Notes: a model not told the origin generated them from the letters alone. Numbered from the stretch's first letter, positions 1 through 9,044 are shown. The stretch is 64,000 nt of DNA from Bog-473 sp963764305 (GCA_963764305.1 CAVXSD010000006.1:186001-250000); one strand, 5' to 3'. Translations and numbers: made by a program.

Positions 1-1445
1 CGGTCTGGATCCAGCTCGGTCTCGGCCTCTGGCTCCTCGTGGCCCCACGGGGCCGCTGGTCACGGTTGGGTGGGGCGGCCAGCGCCGGCTGGGGCCTGGT
101 GGTGTGGATCTTCGGCGAGGCGTTCGGGGGCATCTTTGCCCCCGGGGCGACGTGGCTGTTCGGCACGCCGGGGGCGGTGCTGTTCTATTGCGTCGGCGGG
201 CTCCTGGTGGCGCTGCCCGAGCGAGCCTTCATGACCCCGCGCGTCGGGCGCTTCATCCTGACGCTGGGGGGAGTGTTCCTGGTCGGCATGGCGGTGCTCC
301 AGGCGTGGCCGGGGCGGGGATTCTGGCAGGGCCGAGGTGGCACCCTGCCGTCCATGGTCGGCGAGATGTCGCGGACGTCGCAGCCCGGCTTCCTCTCGTC
401 GTGGGTGGCATCGTTCGGCTCCTTTGACGATGCCCACGGGTGGGCCGTCAATCTGTTCGCTCGTCGTGGCCCTGGCCGCCATCGGCGGCCTGCTCATCAG
501 CGGCCGCCGCCGAGCCGTCCTCGGGGGGATCGGCGCGCTGGTCGTGCTCTGCCTGGCCGACTGGGTGCTGGTGGAAGACCTCGGGTTCTTCGGCGGCTTG
601 GGCACCGACCCGAACTCCATGTTGCCGATGGCGCTGCTCTTCGTTGCGGGGTATCTGGCCGCGTTCAGGGTGCCGGTGGAGGCCGACGCCCTGCATGGCG
701 CCGTGGACGGGGGCGGAGCGAACGCGAACGCCTTGGCCGCGACCCCTGATCCGCGGTCGGGCGCGGCCTGGTTACGGCGCGCGACCCCCGCGTACGTGCT
801 GCGCTCGTTCGCTGCCCTGGCGGCTCTGGCTGTCGTGGTGATCGGCGCGGCCCCCATGGGTGCGGCTGCGGTCAGCCAAAGCACCGATCCGATCCTCAGC
901 GAGGCGCTGGACGGTACGCCCAACTCCCTGGACTCGCCGGCGCCGCCGTTCGCGCTGACCGACCAGGACGGCCGCCCGGTCAGCCTGGAGAGCCTGCGCG
1001 GGCACACGGTCGCGCTGACCTTCCTCGACCCCGTCTGTACGACCGACTGTCCGCTCATCGCGCAGGAGTTCCGCCAGGCGGACCAGCAGCTCTCGAGCCA
1101 GGGAGCGCGGCGTTGACTTCGTTGCCATCGTGGCCAACCCGATTTACCGCTCCGCCACCTTCACCAACGCCTTCGACCGCCAGGAGGGCCTGACCCACCT
1201 CGCCAATTGGTACTACCTCACGGGCTCGCTGTCGGCGCTCCGGCACGTCTGGGACTCCTACGGCGTGCTCGTGAACACGGGTGACGGCCGGGGCGATGGT
1301 GGCGCACAGCGACCTGGCCTTCGTGATCGACCCGCAAGGTCGAGAACGCGACGCTCTCATCGACGAACCCGGCCCCACGCAGTCCTACGCGTCGTCGTTC
1401 TCCGCCTTGCTCCTGAGCCGTATCGAAGACGTCGTCCATTCGTGA
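1..1445 (+). CDS. Membrane protein fused to SCO1/SenC copper chaperone (5' partial, frameshifted)
   Basis: The gene enters from the left edge in frame 3 and encodes several hydrophobic helices followed by a SCO1/SenC thioredoxin-like domain. The SCO domain shows the copper motif C-T-T-D-C (about nt 1037-1051) and the late conserved His in VAHSDLAFVIDPQG. SCO proteins deliver copper to the CuA centre of cytochrome oxidase, which fits the cox genes downstream. Reading the whole protein needs three single-base skips, near 457, 1110 and 1290. With them, the frame stays open for exactly 480 codons to the TGA at 1443-1445. Three identical-type indels in an otherwise conserved domain look like consensus errors rather than decay. 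The stop overlaps the next gene's GTG by 4 nt, so the two are probably co-translated. Confidence 0.75.
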
Positions 1446-2635
1446 GGTCGGTCCCGGCCACGGTGGCCCGTCGGCGCCGCGTTGTCCAGTGGCCCATCAT
1501 CGGCGTGGCGGGATGTGTCCTCTGGGCCGTTGTGTCGGCGCTCCCGGCTGGAGGTGCGACCGTCCCGGCGCTCCCGGCGAGCGGCGTCTCGACAGCCCAC
1601 GGCTCCTGGTCGACGCTCCCGATGGGCCAGCTCTCGGAGCCGAGCAACACGTTCTGGGAGCTCTTCCACGCCGTGCCGGGATCCTCACGTTGGACGCTCG
1701 TCACGCCGGAGGGGACGGCCGACAACGGCGGACTGGTCGCGGGGGTTTCGGGCGATTCGATCGCCGCCGGCGTGCTCCCGAGCGCCTTCCTCAGGTTCTC
1801 GCCCCTGTCCTCGAGCAGTGATGGAGGGTCATCCTGGAGTCCCGTCTTCCTTCCGGGCGCTCTGGCGAGGTTGGCCGATGCACTGGCGATCGAGAAATCC
1901 GGCACCCCCGCCGGGCTCGCCGTCCTCCGCGACGGCACGGTCTTGGCCGCGGCCACGAGCTTCGGTTCCTGGGCGCCATTGGTCTCGACCGCCGCGCTCC
2001 GCAGGGCTGCGCCCTCGTGTGAAATCTCGGCGATCGCCGCGGTGGCGTTCTCGACGGCCGGCGCCCCGCTCGTCGCCACCGACTGCGAGCGTGGTGCACG
2101 GGTGGGCCTGTTCAGCCAAACCGACGGATCGTGGCACTTGGCGGGCCCCACCTTGGCCGTCGGTCGCGGGAGGGGGGCAACGGGCGTCTTGCGGCTGGAG
2201 ACATCCGGTGGGGTGACGACGCTGCTCGCCACCGTGGGCGGGGCGGGGCACGAAGCGCTTGAAGTCGCGTGGGCGCAGAATGATTCCGTCTGGACCACGT
2301 CTGCCCCGCTTCCCGTACCGAGCGTGGAGTCGGTCCGCGCCAGCGCCGTCGGGGCGGACGGGCGGGTCGCGGTGCTCGTCAGTACGCCGAAATCCAAGCG
2401 GGCCGTCTTCGAAGCGGGGCCAGATGGACGAGCCTGGTCCTCCCTGCCGCCGCCGCCCTCCGGGGCGATGGGACTCGCCCTCCCCGGCGACAGGTCGACC
2501 GTGGATGCCCCACTTGTCGACCTCTTCAGCGTCAACGGGAGCGCACTGCGTGTCTTCGAGCTCACCCCTTCGGGAGCCACCTGGAGCCGTGTGCAGACCA
2601 CCCAGGTGCCCATCTCCTACGGCTCGTCTTCGTAG
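1442..2635 (+). CDS. Secreted propeller-like protein of unknown function
   Basis: The GTG start overlaps the upstream SCO1 stop (GTGA). The 397-residue product begins with a basic stretch (VARRRR) and one hydrophobic helix, then an Ala/Pro/Gly segment, so it is probably exported or membrane-anchored. The rest is rich in beta-strand-like, Ser/Gly/Trp-containing repeats. One resembles a BNR (sialidase-type) repeat, S-D-G-G-S-S-W near residue 132. I see no catalytic signature. Its place between a SCO1 gene and ctaG suggests a periplasmic-side role linked to the oxidase cluster, but this is inference from position only. It could equally be an unrelated exported protein carried in the operon. Confidence 0.65.
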   Translation: MRSVPATVARRRRVVQWPIIGVAGCVLWAVVSALPAGGATVPALPASGVSTAHGSWSTLPMGQLSEPSNTFWELFHAVPGSSRWTLVTPEGTADNGGLVAGVSGDSIAAGVLPSAFLRFSPLSSSSDGGSSWSPVFLPGALARLADALAIEKSGTPAGLAVLRDGTVLAAATSFGSWAPLVSTAALRRAAPSCEISAIAAVAFSTAGAPLVATDCERGARVGLFSQTDGSWHLAGPTLAVGRGRGATGVLRLETSGGVTTLLATVGGAGHEALEVAWAQNDSVWTTSAPLPVPSVESVRASAVGADGRVAVLVSTPKSKRAVFEAGPDGRAWSSLPPPPSGAMGLALPGDRSTVDAPLVDLFSVNGSALRVFELTPSGATWSRVQTTQVPISYGSSS

Positions 2636-2686
2636 CGGACGGGGGGCTACCGTGACGCGCAGGCGCACAAGGGACGGATCCGCCCG

Positions 2687-3604
2687 GTGAACTACCTCGT
2701 CGACAACTGGAGCTTCGACCCCTTCGTGGTGGTCGTGGCGGTCATCGTGATCGTCAACGAGCTCGGCCTCGCCAATCTGCGCCGACGCTCGATCCCGGGG
2801 CGGAGCCGGAGCCGGCGCCTCCGGTCACTCTTCTTCTACGGCGGACTCGCCCTTCTCCTCGTCGCCGTCACGTCACCCATCGACTACTGGGCGGACGACT
2901 ACTTCTTCGTGCACATGATCGAGCACATCCTGATTGGCTTCTTCGCTCCGATCCTCATCGTCGCAGGGGCCCCATGGCTGCCGCTCCTCCACGGTCTGCC
3001 GGTGGGACCGCGGCGACGGCTCATCCGCTCCGCTCTCCTCGGACGCTTTTCCCAGCCGCTGAGGGCGGTCGGGCGGTTCGCTCTCAACCCGTGGACGGCG
3101 CTGATCTCGTTCAACCTGGTGATGGTGCTCTGGCACGTCCCGGCGCTCTTCGACGCCGCGCAGGAGAACCTGACGGTTCACATCTGGCTGATGCACGCCA
3201 GCTTCTTCGTCACCGGGGTCCTGTTCTGGCTGCAGATCATCCGGTCGTACCCCTTCCGGCTGAAGGCCTCTCCGCTCTGGCAGGTGGGCGCCATCCTCTC
3301 GACCAACGTCGCGATGTTCGTCATGGCCATGTCACTCTCGCTCTTCACTGCGGGAAGCTGGTACGCGGTCTACGCCCATGTACCCGGCGTCACGCTCTCG
3401 CCCTTCGCCGACCAGCAGATCGGCGCCGCCATCCTGTGGATCTGCGGTGACTTCTGGGCCGTGCCCGCACTTGCGGTGACCATCCGGCGCGCCATCGACA
3501 GCGAAGGGGGTTTCTCGCTGGGGGTCGACCGGTTGTTCCACCGTGACCCGGGACCTCCCCTCGAGGCGTTCCGGGCCTCGAGTGATCGGTCCGCCCGGGG
3601 CTGA
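2687..3604 (+). CDS. ctaG: Cytochrome c oxidase assembly protein, CtaG (caa3) family
   Basis: This 305-residue polytopic membrane protein has about seven hydrophobic helices and the caa3_CtaG pattern. A His-rich early helix (HMIEHILIGFFAPI) is followed by an AGAPW turn, then HVPALFDAAQ and a conserved C-terminal segment ending in ADQQIGAAILW. CtaG proteins are needed to assemble the copper centres of caa3-type oxidases in Gram-positive bacteria. The GTG start at 2687 was chosen because the first helix follows directly. The gene lies 51 nt after the secreted protein and about 150 nt before the cupredoxin/oxidase operon, which has its own promoter. A second, diverged member of the family lies at 8226-9041. 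Confidence 0.88.
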   Translation: MNYLVDNWSFDPFVVVVAVIVIVNELGLANLRRRSIPGRSRSRRLRSLFFYGGLALLLVAVTSPIDYWADDYFFVHMIEHILIGFFAPILIVAGAPWLPLLHGLPVGPRRRLIRSALLGRFSQPLRAVGRFALNPWTALISFNLVMVLWHVPALFDAAQENLTVHIWLMHASFFVTGVLFWLQIIRSYPFRLKASPLWQVGAILSTNVAMFVMAMSLSLFTAGSWYAVYAHVPGVTLSPFADQQIGAAILWICGDFWAVPALAVTIRRAIDSEGGFSLGVDRLFHRDPGPPLEAFRASSDRSARG

Positions 3605-3658
3605 CTCCGACGGACCCAGCCGGATTCCAGATGGAATACAGCCGTTGCTCAGAAATGG

Positions 3659-3687
3659 TTGACTCGAAAGCATCGGGACCGTAACGT
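3659..3687 (+). promoter_or_regulatory. Sigma70-type promoter of the cupredoxin-cox operon
   Basis: A -35 TTGACT at 3659-3664 and a -10 TAACGT at 3682-3687 are separated by 17 nt. They lie about 70 nt before the cupredoxin ATG, which has a purine-rich ribosome site (GGGAGGGG) just upstream. This would drive the cupredoxin, subunits II, I, III and the two downstream small genes as one unit. Confidence 0.55.
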
Positions 3688-3754
3688 CCAGGGCAAGTCC
3701 CCTGGTGGGGTCCAGGGGATGAGGAGCAACGGAGACTTCTACCGGGAGGGGCTG

Positions 3755-4426
3755 ATGAGCCTGGCGTGGAAGGTGACCGTCACGGGCGTCCTCTTTGCCC
3801 TTTGCGCCGTGGCGGCCGTCGTTCTCATCATCAACCTCCTCGGAACGCCGCCCACCGTGGACTTCACCTCCGAGGGCTCGGGCCAATCGATCAACGTCAC
3901 CCTGCAGACGGTCGGGGCCTTTGGGTCGGGCAGCCATCCGGACTGGGTCTCATACCTCGTCCGGTCGCCGCAGGGTCAGTGGGTCCACACCACGGTGTTC
4001 CAGATCCCCGAGCACGTTCGCGTCAATGTCACGATCATCAACTACGACTCCGGCAGCCCACTGCGCAACCAGCAGCTTGGCCAGGTAACCGGGACCTACG
4101 GCAACGTGGCGACCCTGAACGGCAAGCTGTTCCGGGTCATCGACTCCAACGCCGGTGTCAACGGCATTGGACACACCTTCACCATCCCCTCGCTCGGCAT
4201 CAACGTGCCGCTGTACGGCAACAACCCCAACGCCAACCTCTGCGCGGCGGCGCCGTGCACCACGAGCTCACCGCACAAGGTCATCAGGTTCTCCTTCACC
4301 AGCCCCGGGCCCGGCAACTACCGTTGGCAGTGCTTCGTCCCGTGCGCGGCGGGATGGCTCTTCGGCAACGGGGGCCCTATGTCCACGCTGGGCTACATGG
4401 GCGGCTTCATGAAGGTGGTCGCATGA
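3755..4426 (+). CDS. Membrane-anchored cupredoxin with altered CuA-like site
   Basis: The 223-residue protein has one N-terminal transmembrane helix (residues 5-30) and then a cupredoxin-like beta domain. Candidate copper ligands are H140 (GHTFTI), C193 and C197 in C-F-V-P-C, and M209 or M215. The cysteine spacing matches the CuA loop of oxidase subunit II, but the position of the second CuA histidine is W201, so a normal binuclear CuA site is unlikely. The ATG at 3755 follows a strong ribosome site. Its TGA overlaps the subunit II ATG (ATGA), which indicates tight coupling. By analogy with rusticyanin in the Acidithiobacillus rus operon it may be an electron donor to the oxidase. It could instead be a degenerate second subunit II. 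The fold is inferred from motif spacing. Confidence 0.75.
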   Translation: MSLAWKVTVTGVLFALCAVAAVVLIINLLGTPPTVDFTSEGSGQSINVTLQTVGAFGSGSHPDWVSYLVRSPQGQWVHTTVFQIPEHVRVNVTIINYDSGSPLRNQQLGQVTGTYGNVATLNGKLFRVIDSNAGVNGIGHTFTIPSLGINVPLYGNNPNANLCAAAPCTTSSPHKVIRFSFTSPGPGNYRWQCFVPCAAGWLFGNGGPMSTLGYMGGFMKVVA

Positions 4427-5400
4427 GCGAGACGGCAGCGGCGGAGTCCGCCGCGACGCCCGCCGGACCCGAGTCGACGAGGCCGCAAAACGAGACCCGT
4501 CACTGGTGGCGGCTGATCGCCATCTGGGTCGTCTTGTCGGCCATTCTCGACCCGCTCTTCTACTTCCTGGCCGGGCCTCACATCCCGCCCGGGACGATGA
4601 CCGACACCGCGCAGGGGGCACAGTTCGACTTCAACGTGCTGTTCGTCATCGCCCTGCCCGTCCTCCTGGCCGTGTGGATCTACTTCATCTACGCCTTCGT
4701 GGTGTGGCGGGCGTCGCGAGGCGGGCCCGAACCTGTCGGCGGCCCGGACGCGCAGGGGCACTACGGGATTCAGCTGGGCTGGATCCTGACCACGTCGGTC
4801 ATCGTGTTGTTCCTCGCCGGCTTCGGGACCTACGAGCTCGTCCAGCCCGGTGGAGCAGGGGGCGGCCAGGGGTCCAGTCCGATCTGGACCCCGGCCTCGA
4901 AGACCGTTCTGCCCATTCAGGTGATCGGCCAACAGTGGAAGTTCACGTACCGGTACCCCACGTTCGGAGGCTTCGAGACCAACGAGCTGGTCGTCCCGGA
5001 CAACACCACGATTCAGTTCAACGTGACCTCGCTCGACGTGGTTCACAGCTTCTGGGCCTATCAGCTCAACGTGAAGGCCGATGCGAACCCCGACTACAAC
5101 AACGTCGCGTACGCGACGACCCAGCAGCTCGGCTCCTTCGTCGTGCGCTGCTCCGAGCTCTGCGGCATCTGGCATGGCGCCATGTACAACAACGGGGTGG
5201 TCGTCCGACCACAGCAGTTCGTGTCCTGGGCCAAGACGACGGAGGCGAGGCTGCGCCGGAACACCAAACTGCTCCCGCCGTACGCGCTCACCTATACCCC
5301 CGATGCCAACGGTGCGGACGGCGGGTACTACCCGAACAACGTCGATCCGTACTCCCACGTGGAGCAGTACGGCGCTCCACAGCCGAAGGGTGGAGGCTGA
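4423..5400 (+). CDS. ctaC: Cytochrome c oxidase subunit II
   Basis: The 325-residue subunit has two N-terminal membrane helices (about residues 27-46 and 66-92, a third hydrophobic stretch near 115-135) and a periplasmic CuA cupredoxin domain. The complete CuA ligand set is visible: H208 (VVHSFW), C243, E245, C247, H251 and M254 in C-S-E-L-C-G-I-W-H-G-A-M. It accepts electrons from the donor (cytochrome c or a cupredoxin) and passes them to heme a in subunit I. It overlaps the cupredoxin gene by 4 nt, and only 1 nt separates it from ctaD. No covalent heme c motif (CxxCH) is present, so this is not a caa3-type subunit II fused to cytochrome c. Confidence 0.93.
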   Translation: MSETAAAESAATPAGPESTRPQNETRHWWRLIAIWVVLSAILDPLFYFLAGPHIPPGTMTDTAQGAQFDFNVLFVIALPVLLAVWIYFIYAFVVWRASRGGPEPVGGPDAQGHYGIQLGWILTTSVIVLFLAGFGTYELVQPGGAGGGQGSSPIWTPASKTVLPIQVIGQQWKFTYRYPTFGGFETNELVVPDNTTIQFNVTSLDVVHSFWAYQLNVKADANPDYNNVAYATTQQLGSFVVRCSELCGIWHGAMYNNGVVVRPQQFVSWAKTTEARLRRNTKLLPPYALTYTPDANGADGGYYPNNVDPYSHVEQYGAPQPKGGG

Positions 5401-5401
5401 C

Positions 5402-7411
5402 ATGGCCATTGACACCACACAGGTCCCCGAGTTCGAGTACCCCGGGGAGGAGGACCTGGGCATCCCGCCGCCGCCCTCACTCCGTTCGGAGTGGCTGCGC
5501 CCCAACGTCCTGTGGGCGATGGCCGGAGGGGTCGTCGGGTACCTCATCGGCCACTGGCTGGGCAACGTCATCGCCAGCGGCTACCCGCAGACTCAGGGAG
5601 CAAGCGACCTGAACGACGTCGCCATCGTCCTCGGGCTGTCCTTGGGAGTGGCCGGATGGATGGCCGGTATCGGCGGCTTGAATTACCCGCTCGCGAAGAT
5701 CCTCGGCTACGAGCTCGCTCCCCAGCCCCCGCAGCGGAGCTGGGTGCGCTACTTCCGCATGACCGACGACCACAAGGTCGTCGGGTGGCAGTACGCGGTC
5801 GGGGTTCTGACGTTCCTGTTCACCGGCGGGCTCCTGGCCATGCTGATCCGGACGGAGCTGCTGAGCCCGACGAACCACGTCTTCGGCCCGGGGACGTACA
5901 TCGCGATCGTCGGGGAGCACGGGACGATCATGATGATGATGGCCTCCTCGGCGGTCGTGGGGCCGCTCGGGAACTGGCTGATCCCCCTGATGATCGGGTC
6001 CCGGCGCATGGCCTACCCGCGAGTCGAGGCCTTCTCGTTCTGGATCTTCATGGCCGGTTACTTGGTCATTCTGAGCGCCCTCTTCTTCGGCGGCTTCCCG
6101 ACTGGCTGGACGGGTTACGCACCGCTCCAGACACAGGCTGCGGGAGGGATGGACGCCTATCTGGTCGGCTTCGCGGTCATCGGGATCGGGATGATCATGG
6201 CCGGCTTCAACCTTGCCTGCACCATCATCAACTACCGGGCGCCCGGCATGACCTGGGGTCGGCTGCCGATCTTCGCCTGGGGCATCCTGGCGACTACCTC
6301 TCTCCTCACGTTGGCCACGCCGACGCTCGTCGTGGCGGGCCTCTTCGGAATCCTCGACCGGACCGCCCAGACGGCCTTCTTCGTGAACGAGCACGGCGGC
6401 AGCAACTTCCTGTGGCAGAACCTCTTCTGGTTCTTCGGCCATCCGGAGGTCTACATCATGGCCCTCCCCGGCTTCGGGATCGTGATGGAGATCATGCCGG
6501 TCTTCACCCGGAAACCTCTCTTTGCCTACAAGGTGGCGGCGGCGGGCATGCTCGGGGTGACGCTTCTGTCATTCTTCGTCTGGCAGCACCACCTCTTCCA
6601 GAGCGGCATCAACCCGGACATGCGGCCGCTGTTCATGCTCACAACCGAGCTCATCTCCATCCCGACCGGATTCCTCTTCCTCGTCACGCTCGGCACCCTC
6701 TGGAAAGCGAAGATACGGTTCGATACTCCGATGCTGTTCTGTCTCGGGATGCTGTTCAACTTCCTGATCGGCGGGGTGACCGGTGTGTTCCTCTCCGACG
6801 TCCCGGTCAACGTCACCGTCCACGGCAGCTTCTTCGTGCTCGCGCACTTCCACTACACGATCATGGGCGGGCTCATCTTCGCCCTGTTCGCGGGGTTCTA
6901 CTTCTGGTTCCCGAAGATCACCGGCAAGACGCTGAACCGCAAGCTCAGCAAGTGGCACTTCTGGACCTTCTTCATCTTCTTCAACTGCACCTTCTTCCCG
7001 TTGTTCCTCGTGGGCTTGCTCGGCCAGCCGCGGCGGGTGTTCGAGTACGCCACGAACCTGCAGACCTTGAACGACATCTCGAGCGTCAGCGCCTACTTCC
7101 TCGGCGCGTCGTTCTTCTTCTTCATCATCAACTTCGTCTGGTCGATCTACCTGACGCCGCACGAGGCGCCACCCAACCCCTGGGACTCGCTCGGCTTGGA
7201 GTGGCAGACACCCACCCCGGTGCCCTGGTTCAACTTCGAGCACATCCCCGTCGTGCTGAACGACCCGTACCACTACGGTGAGCCCGCCGCAGCGCCGGTG
7301 GCCGATCTGGGAATGGCCATGTCGGTGGCCGCTCCGGCCGGCTCGGTCGGTCACGAGGAGCTCGGGGCCGGGGCGGACGGCGACGGCGATCCACGACCCC
7401 CAATACTGTGA
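5402..7411 (+). CDS. ctaD: Cytochrome c oxidase subunit I (heme-copper oxidase) with N-terminal two-helix extension
   Basis: The 669-residue catalytic subunit reduces O2 to water. Heme a ligands H173 and H484, the heme a3 ligand H482 and the CuB segment H347-P-E-V-Y351 (cross-linking Tyr) plus the HH pair are all present. Around residues 30-110 there are two extra hydrophobic helices before the usual first helix, which is unusual. Alignment by eye with the Rhodobacter enzyme places R202 at the D-pathway entry Asp132 (GSRRMAYPR here), E209 at Asn139 and L425 at the K-pathway Lys362 (PTGFLF here), so both classical proton-channel residues are missing. The C-terminal tail is about 110 residues, Pro/Gly/Ala-rich after residue 620. 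The TGA overlaps the GTG of subunit III. Confidence 0.93.
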   Translation: MAIDTTQVPEFEYPGEEDLGIPPPPSLRSEWLRPNVLWAMAGGVVGYLIGHWLGNVIASGYPQTQGASDLNDVAIVLGLSLGVAGWMAGIGGLNYPLAKILGYELAPQPPQRSWVRYFRMTDDHKVVGWQYAVGVLTFLFTGGLLAMLIRTELLSPTNHVFGPGTYIAIVGEHGTIMMMMASSAVVGPLGNWLIPLMIGSRRMAYPRVEAFSFWIFMAGYLVILSALFFGGFPTGWTGYAPLQTQAAGGMDAYLVGFAVIGIGMIMAGFNLACTIINYRAPGMTWGRLPIFAWGILATTSLLTLATPTLVVAGLFGILDRTAQTAFFVNEHGGSNFLWQNLFWFFGHPEVYIMALPGFGIVMEIMPVFTRKPLFAYKVAAAGMLGVTLLSFFVWQHHLFQSGINPDMRPLFMLTTELISIPTGFLFLVTLGTLWKAKIRFDTPMLFCLGMLFNFLIGGVTGVFLSDVPVNVTVHGSFFVLAHFHYTIMGGLIFALFAGFYFWFPKITGKTLNRKLSKWHFWTFFIFFNCTFFPLFLVGLLGQPRRVFEYATNLQTLNDISSVSAYFLGASFFFFIINFVWSIYLTPHEAPPNPWDSLGLEWQTPTPVPWFNFEHIPVVLNDPYHYGEPAAAPVADLGMAMSVAAPAGSVGHEELGAGADGDGDPRPPIL

Positions 7412-8100
7412 GCGCGGAGGCCATGGACCAGAACCCAGTCGACAACCAGCAGTTCGAGAGCTTCGTCCAGCTGAGGGAGACCCCCGAGGAGATCGCGTTC
7501 GAACTCCGGGCCCAGGAAGGAGCCCTGTGGACCGGAGGCCGGCTCGTCATCGGTATCTGGGCCTTCGCCTTCGCCGCCCTCGCGTTCGCCTACTTCTACC
7601 TGCGCTCGGCGAACAACGAAAATCTCTGGCGGCCGAAGGGGGTCACGGCGCCCACGGCGACCGGCGCAGCGATCTTCGCCATCACGGTGGCCAGCGCGCT
7701 CCTGGTCCAGTTCGGCGACCGGCGCTTCCGTGAGAAGCAGACCCTGGACTGGCAGGTGGCCGGCTGGACGGCCGTCCTCGGAGGACTGATCGTCATCGGC
7801 CTCCAGATCTGGCAGTTGACGGTCCTGCCGTTCTTCCCGGGGTCGAGCGGGTACGCATCGTGCTTCATCGCCTGGGGCGCCATGAACATCGCGCTCGTCT
7901 TGAGCGGGACCTACTGGATCGAGACCATCCTGGCTAGGGAGATCCGGCTGCGCCGGGCCATCGCCCAGGACGGTGGCGCCCCCGATTCGACCCTGCCCGT
8001 CGCGCGCCTGTTCCGGGCCAACCTCAACGGGTGCACGTACTTCTGGGGCTTCATCGCCCTGATCGCAACGCTCTTCTGGGTACTGTTCTATGTCGTCTGA
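7408..8100 (+). CDS. ctaE: Cytochrome c oxidase subunit III
   Basis: The 230-residue membrane protein has five main hydrophobic helices and ends with the typical WGFIALIATLFWVLFYVV segment. It belongs to the COX3 family, whose members stabilise subunit I. The GTG at 7408 overlaps the subunit I stop (GTGA). An in-frame ATG at 7423 is an alternative start. The first about 35 residues are hydrophilic and acidic. It is smaller than mitochondrial subunit III and lacks the first two helices, as in many actinobacterial and B-type oxidases. Subunit IV-like proteins are not evident nearby except the 36-residue protein that follows. Confidence 0.85.
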   Translation: MSAEAMDQNPVDNQQFESFVQLRETPEEIAFELRAQEGALWTGGRLVIGIWAFAFAALAFAYFYLRSANNENLWRPKGVTAPTATGAAIFAITVASALLVQFGDRRFREKQTLDWQVAGWTAVLGGLIVIGLQIWQLTVLPFFPGSSGYASCFIAWGAMNIALVLSGTYWIETILAREIRLRRAIAQDGGAPDSTLPVARLFRANLNGCTYFWGFIALIATLFWVLFYVV

Positions 8101-8118
8101 GCCTGGAGGGCTGAACCC

Positions 8119-8229
8119 GTGATCACAGCCGATGTCGCGAGCACCCAGGCGCTGACGTTCGCCATTCCCCTCGGTGTCCTGGCTGTCGTGTTGCTCTGGG
8201 GCTTCTTCCAGCGCCGATCAACGCAATGA
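8119..8229 (+). CDS. 36-residue single-helix protein between coxIII and ctaG-like gene
   Basis: GTG at 8119 is preceded by a good ribosome site (TGGAGGG, 8103-8109) and opens a 37-codon frame. The product has a short polar N-terminus, one hydrophobic helix (about residues 11-30, ALTFAIPLGVLAVVLLWGFF) and a basic C-terminus (QRRSTQ), so the C-terminus should face the cytoplasm. Its TGA overlaps the ATG of the next gene (ATGA), the same coupling seen throughout this operon. This argues that it is translated. It resembles the tiny accessory subunits found on many heme-copper oxidases, but I do not recognise a family. The function is inferred from position only. Confidence 0.6.
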   Translation: MITADVASTQALTFAIPLGVLAVVLLWGFFQRRSTQ

Positions 8230-9041
8230 ACAGCGGGGCCGCCGACGTGCGGCCCCCTGCGCGCGGCGCACCGTGGCGGCCCTGGTGTCTCTCTGGCGCC
8301 GCCCTTGTCCTCGTGGTCGGGCTGGTCCCGCCACTCACCGCAGCGGCCCGCCACAGCGAGTACGTCGCCACACTGCAATTCTCGCTCTTCGCCATCGTCG
8401 TTCCAGCGCTGGTGACGGCCGGCGCGCCGTGGCGCCTGTTGCACCTGGCGGCAAACGGAGGGGCGGCGAACCCACCGAGAATCGCCGACCGGGTCGCCGA
8501 CCGGCGTCGGCGCCACCGTGAGCTCCCCTGGTCGCTGGCCTTCATCGCCTGCGACCTCGGGGTGGCCGTGGCCTGGCACGCTCCCGGGGCGGTCGGGGCG
8601 GTGGCCCGCCACGGCTGGCTCGCAGTCCCCGAGGCGGCAAGCCTCCTGATCTTCGGGCTGGGCCTCTGGCTCGAGCTCGTGGCATCGCCGCCCCTCGCCC
8701 CCCGCTCGGGACATCTCCGGCGCGCCGTGCTGGCCGCCTTCGCCATGTGGGCGTTCTGGATCCTCGCCTACGTGGTCGGGCTGTCCGACCACGACTTCTA
8801 TCGCAACTTCCACCACGCGGCAGGAGGCCTGAGCGCCCCGGCCGACCAGCAGATCGCCTCCGCCGTCCTCTGGTTCGTCGCGGCTGCGGCGTTCGCCCCG
8901 GTCATCTTCTGGAACGCGCTCACGTGGCTCAAGACCGAGGAGGATCCCGACGCCGAGCTCGTGGCGCTCACCAAGGCCGAGCGTCGCCGGGGCCTCCCAC
9001 CGGCGACGGGACGAAGCGGCGGAGGGGCGCCGGCAACCTGA
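8226..9041 (+). CDS. Second CtaG-like oxidase assembly membrane protein
   Basis: The 271-residue protein has about six hydrophobic helices and keeps parts of the caa3_CtaG pattern: an early helix followed by TAGAPWRLL, a central AWHAPGAVG segment and the late APADQQIASAVLWF motif. That last motif closely parallels ADQQIGAAILW in the first CtaG (2687-3604). It is more diverged, and the His-rich first motif is reduced to a single His. The C-terminal about 40 residues are charged and cytoplasmic. It is the last gene of the plus-strand oxidase operon and ends 3 bp from the stop of the convergent operon. It probably shares or assists copper-centre assembly, and it may have taken on a separate role. 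Confidence 0.72.
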   Translation: MNSGAADVRPPARGAPWRPWCLSGAALVLVVGLVPPLTAAARHSEYVATLQFSLFAIVVPALVTAGAPWRLLHLAANGGAANPPRIADRVADRRRRHRELPWSLAFIACDLGVAVAWHAPGAVGAVARHGWLAVPEAASLLIFGLGLWLELVASPPLAPRSGHLRRAVLAAFAMWAFWILAYVVGLSDHDFYRNFHHAAGGLSAPADQQIASAVLWFVAAAAFAPVIFWNALTWLKTEEDPDAELVALTKAERRRGLPPATGRSGGGAPAT

Positions 9042-9044
9042 CCC

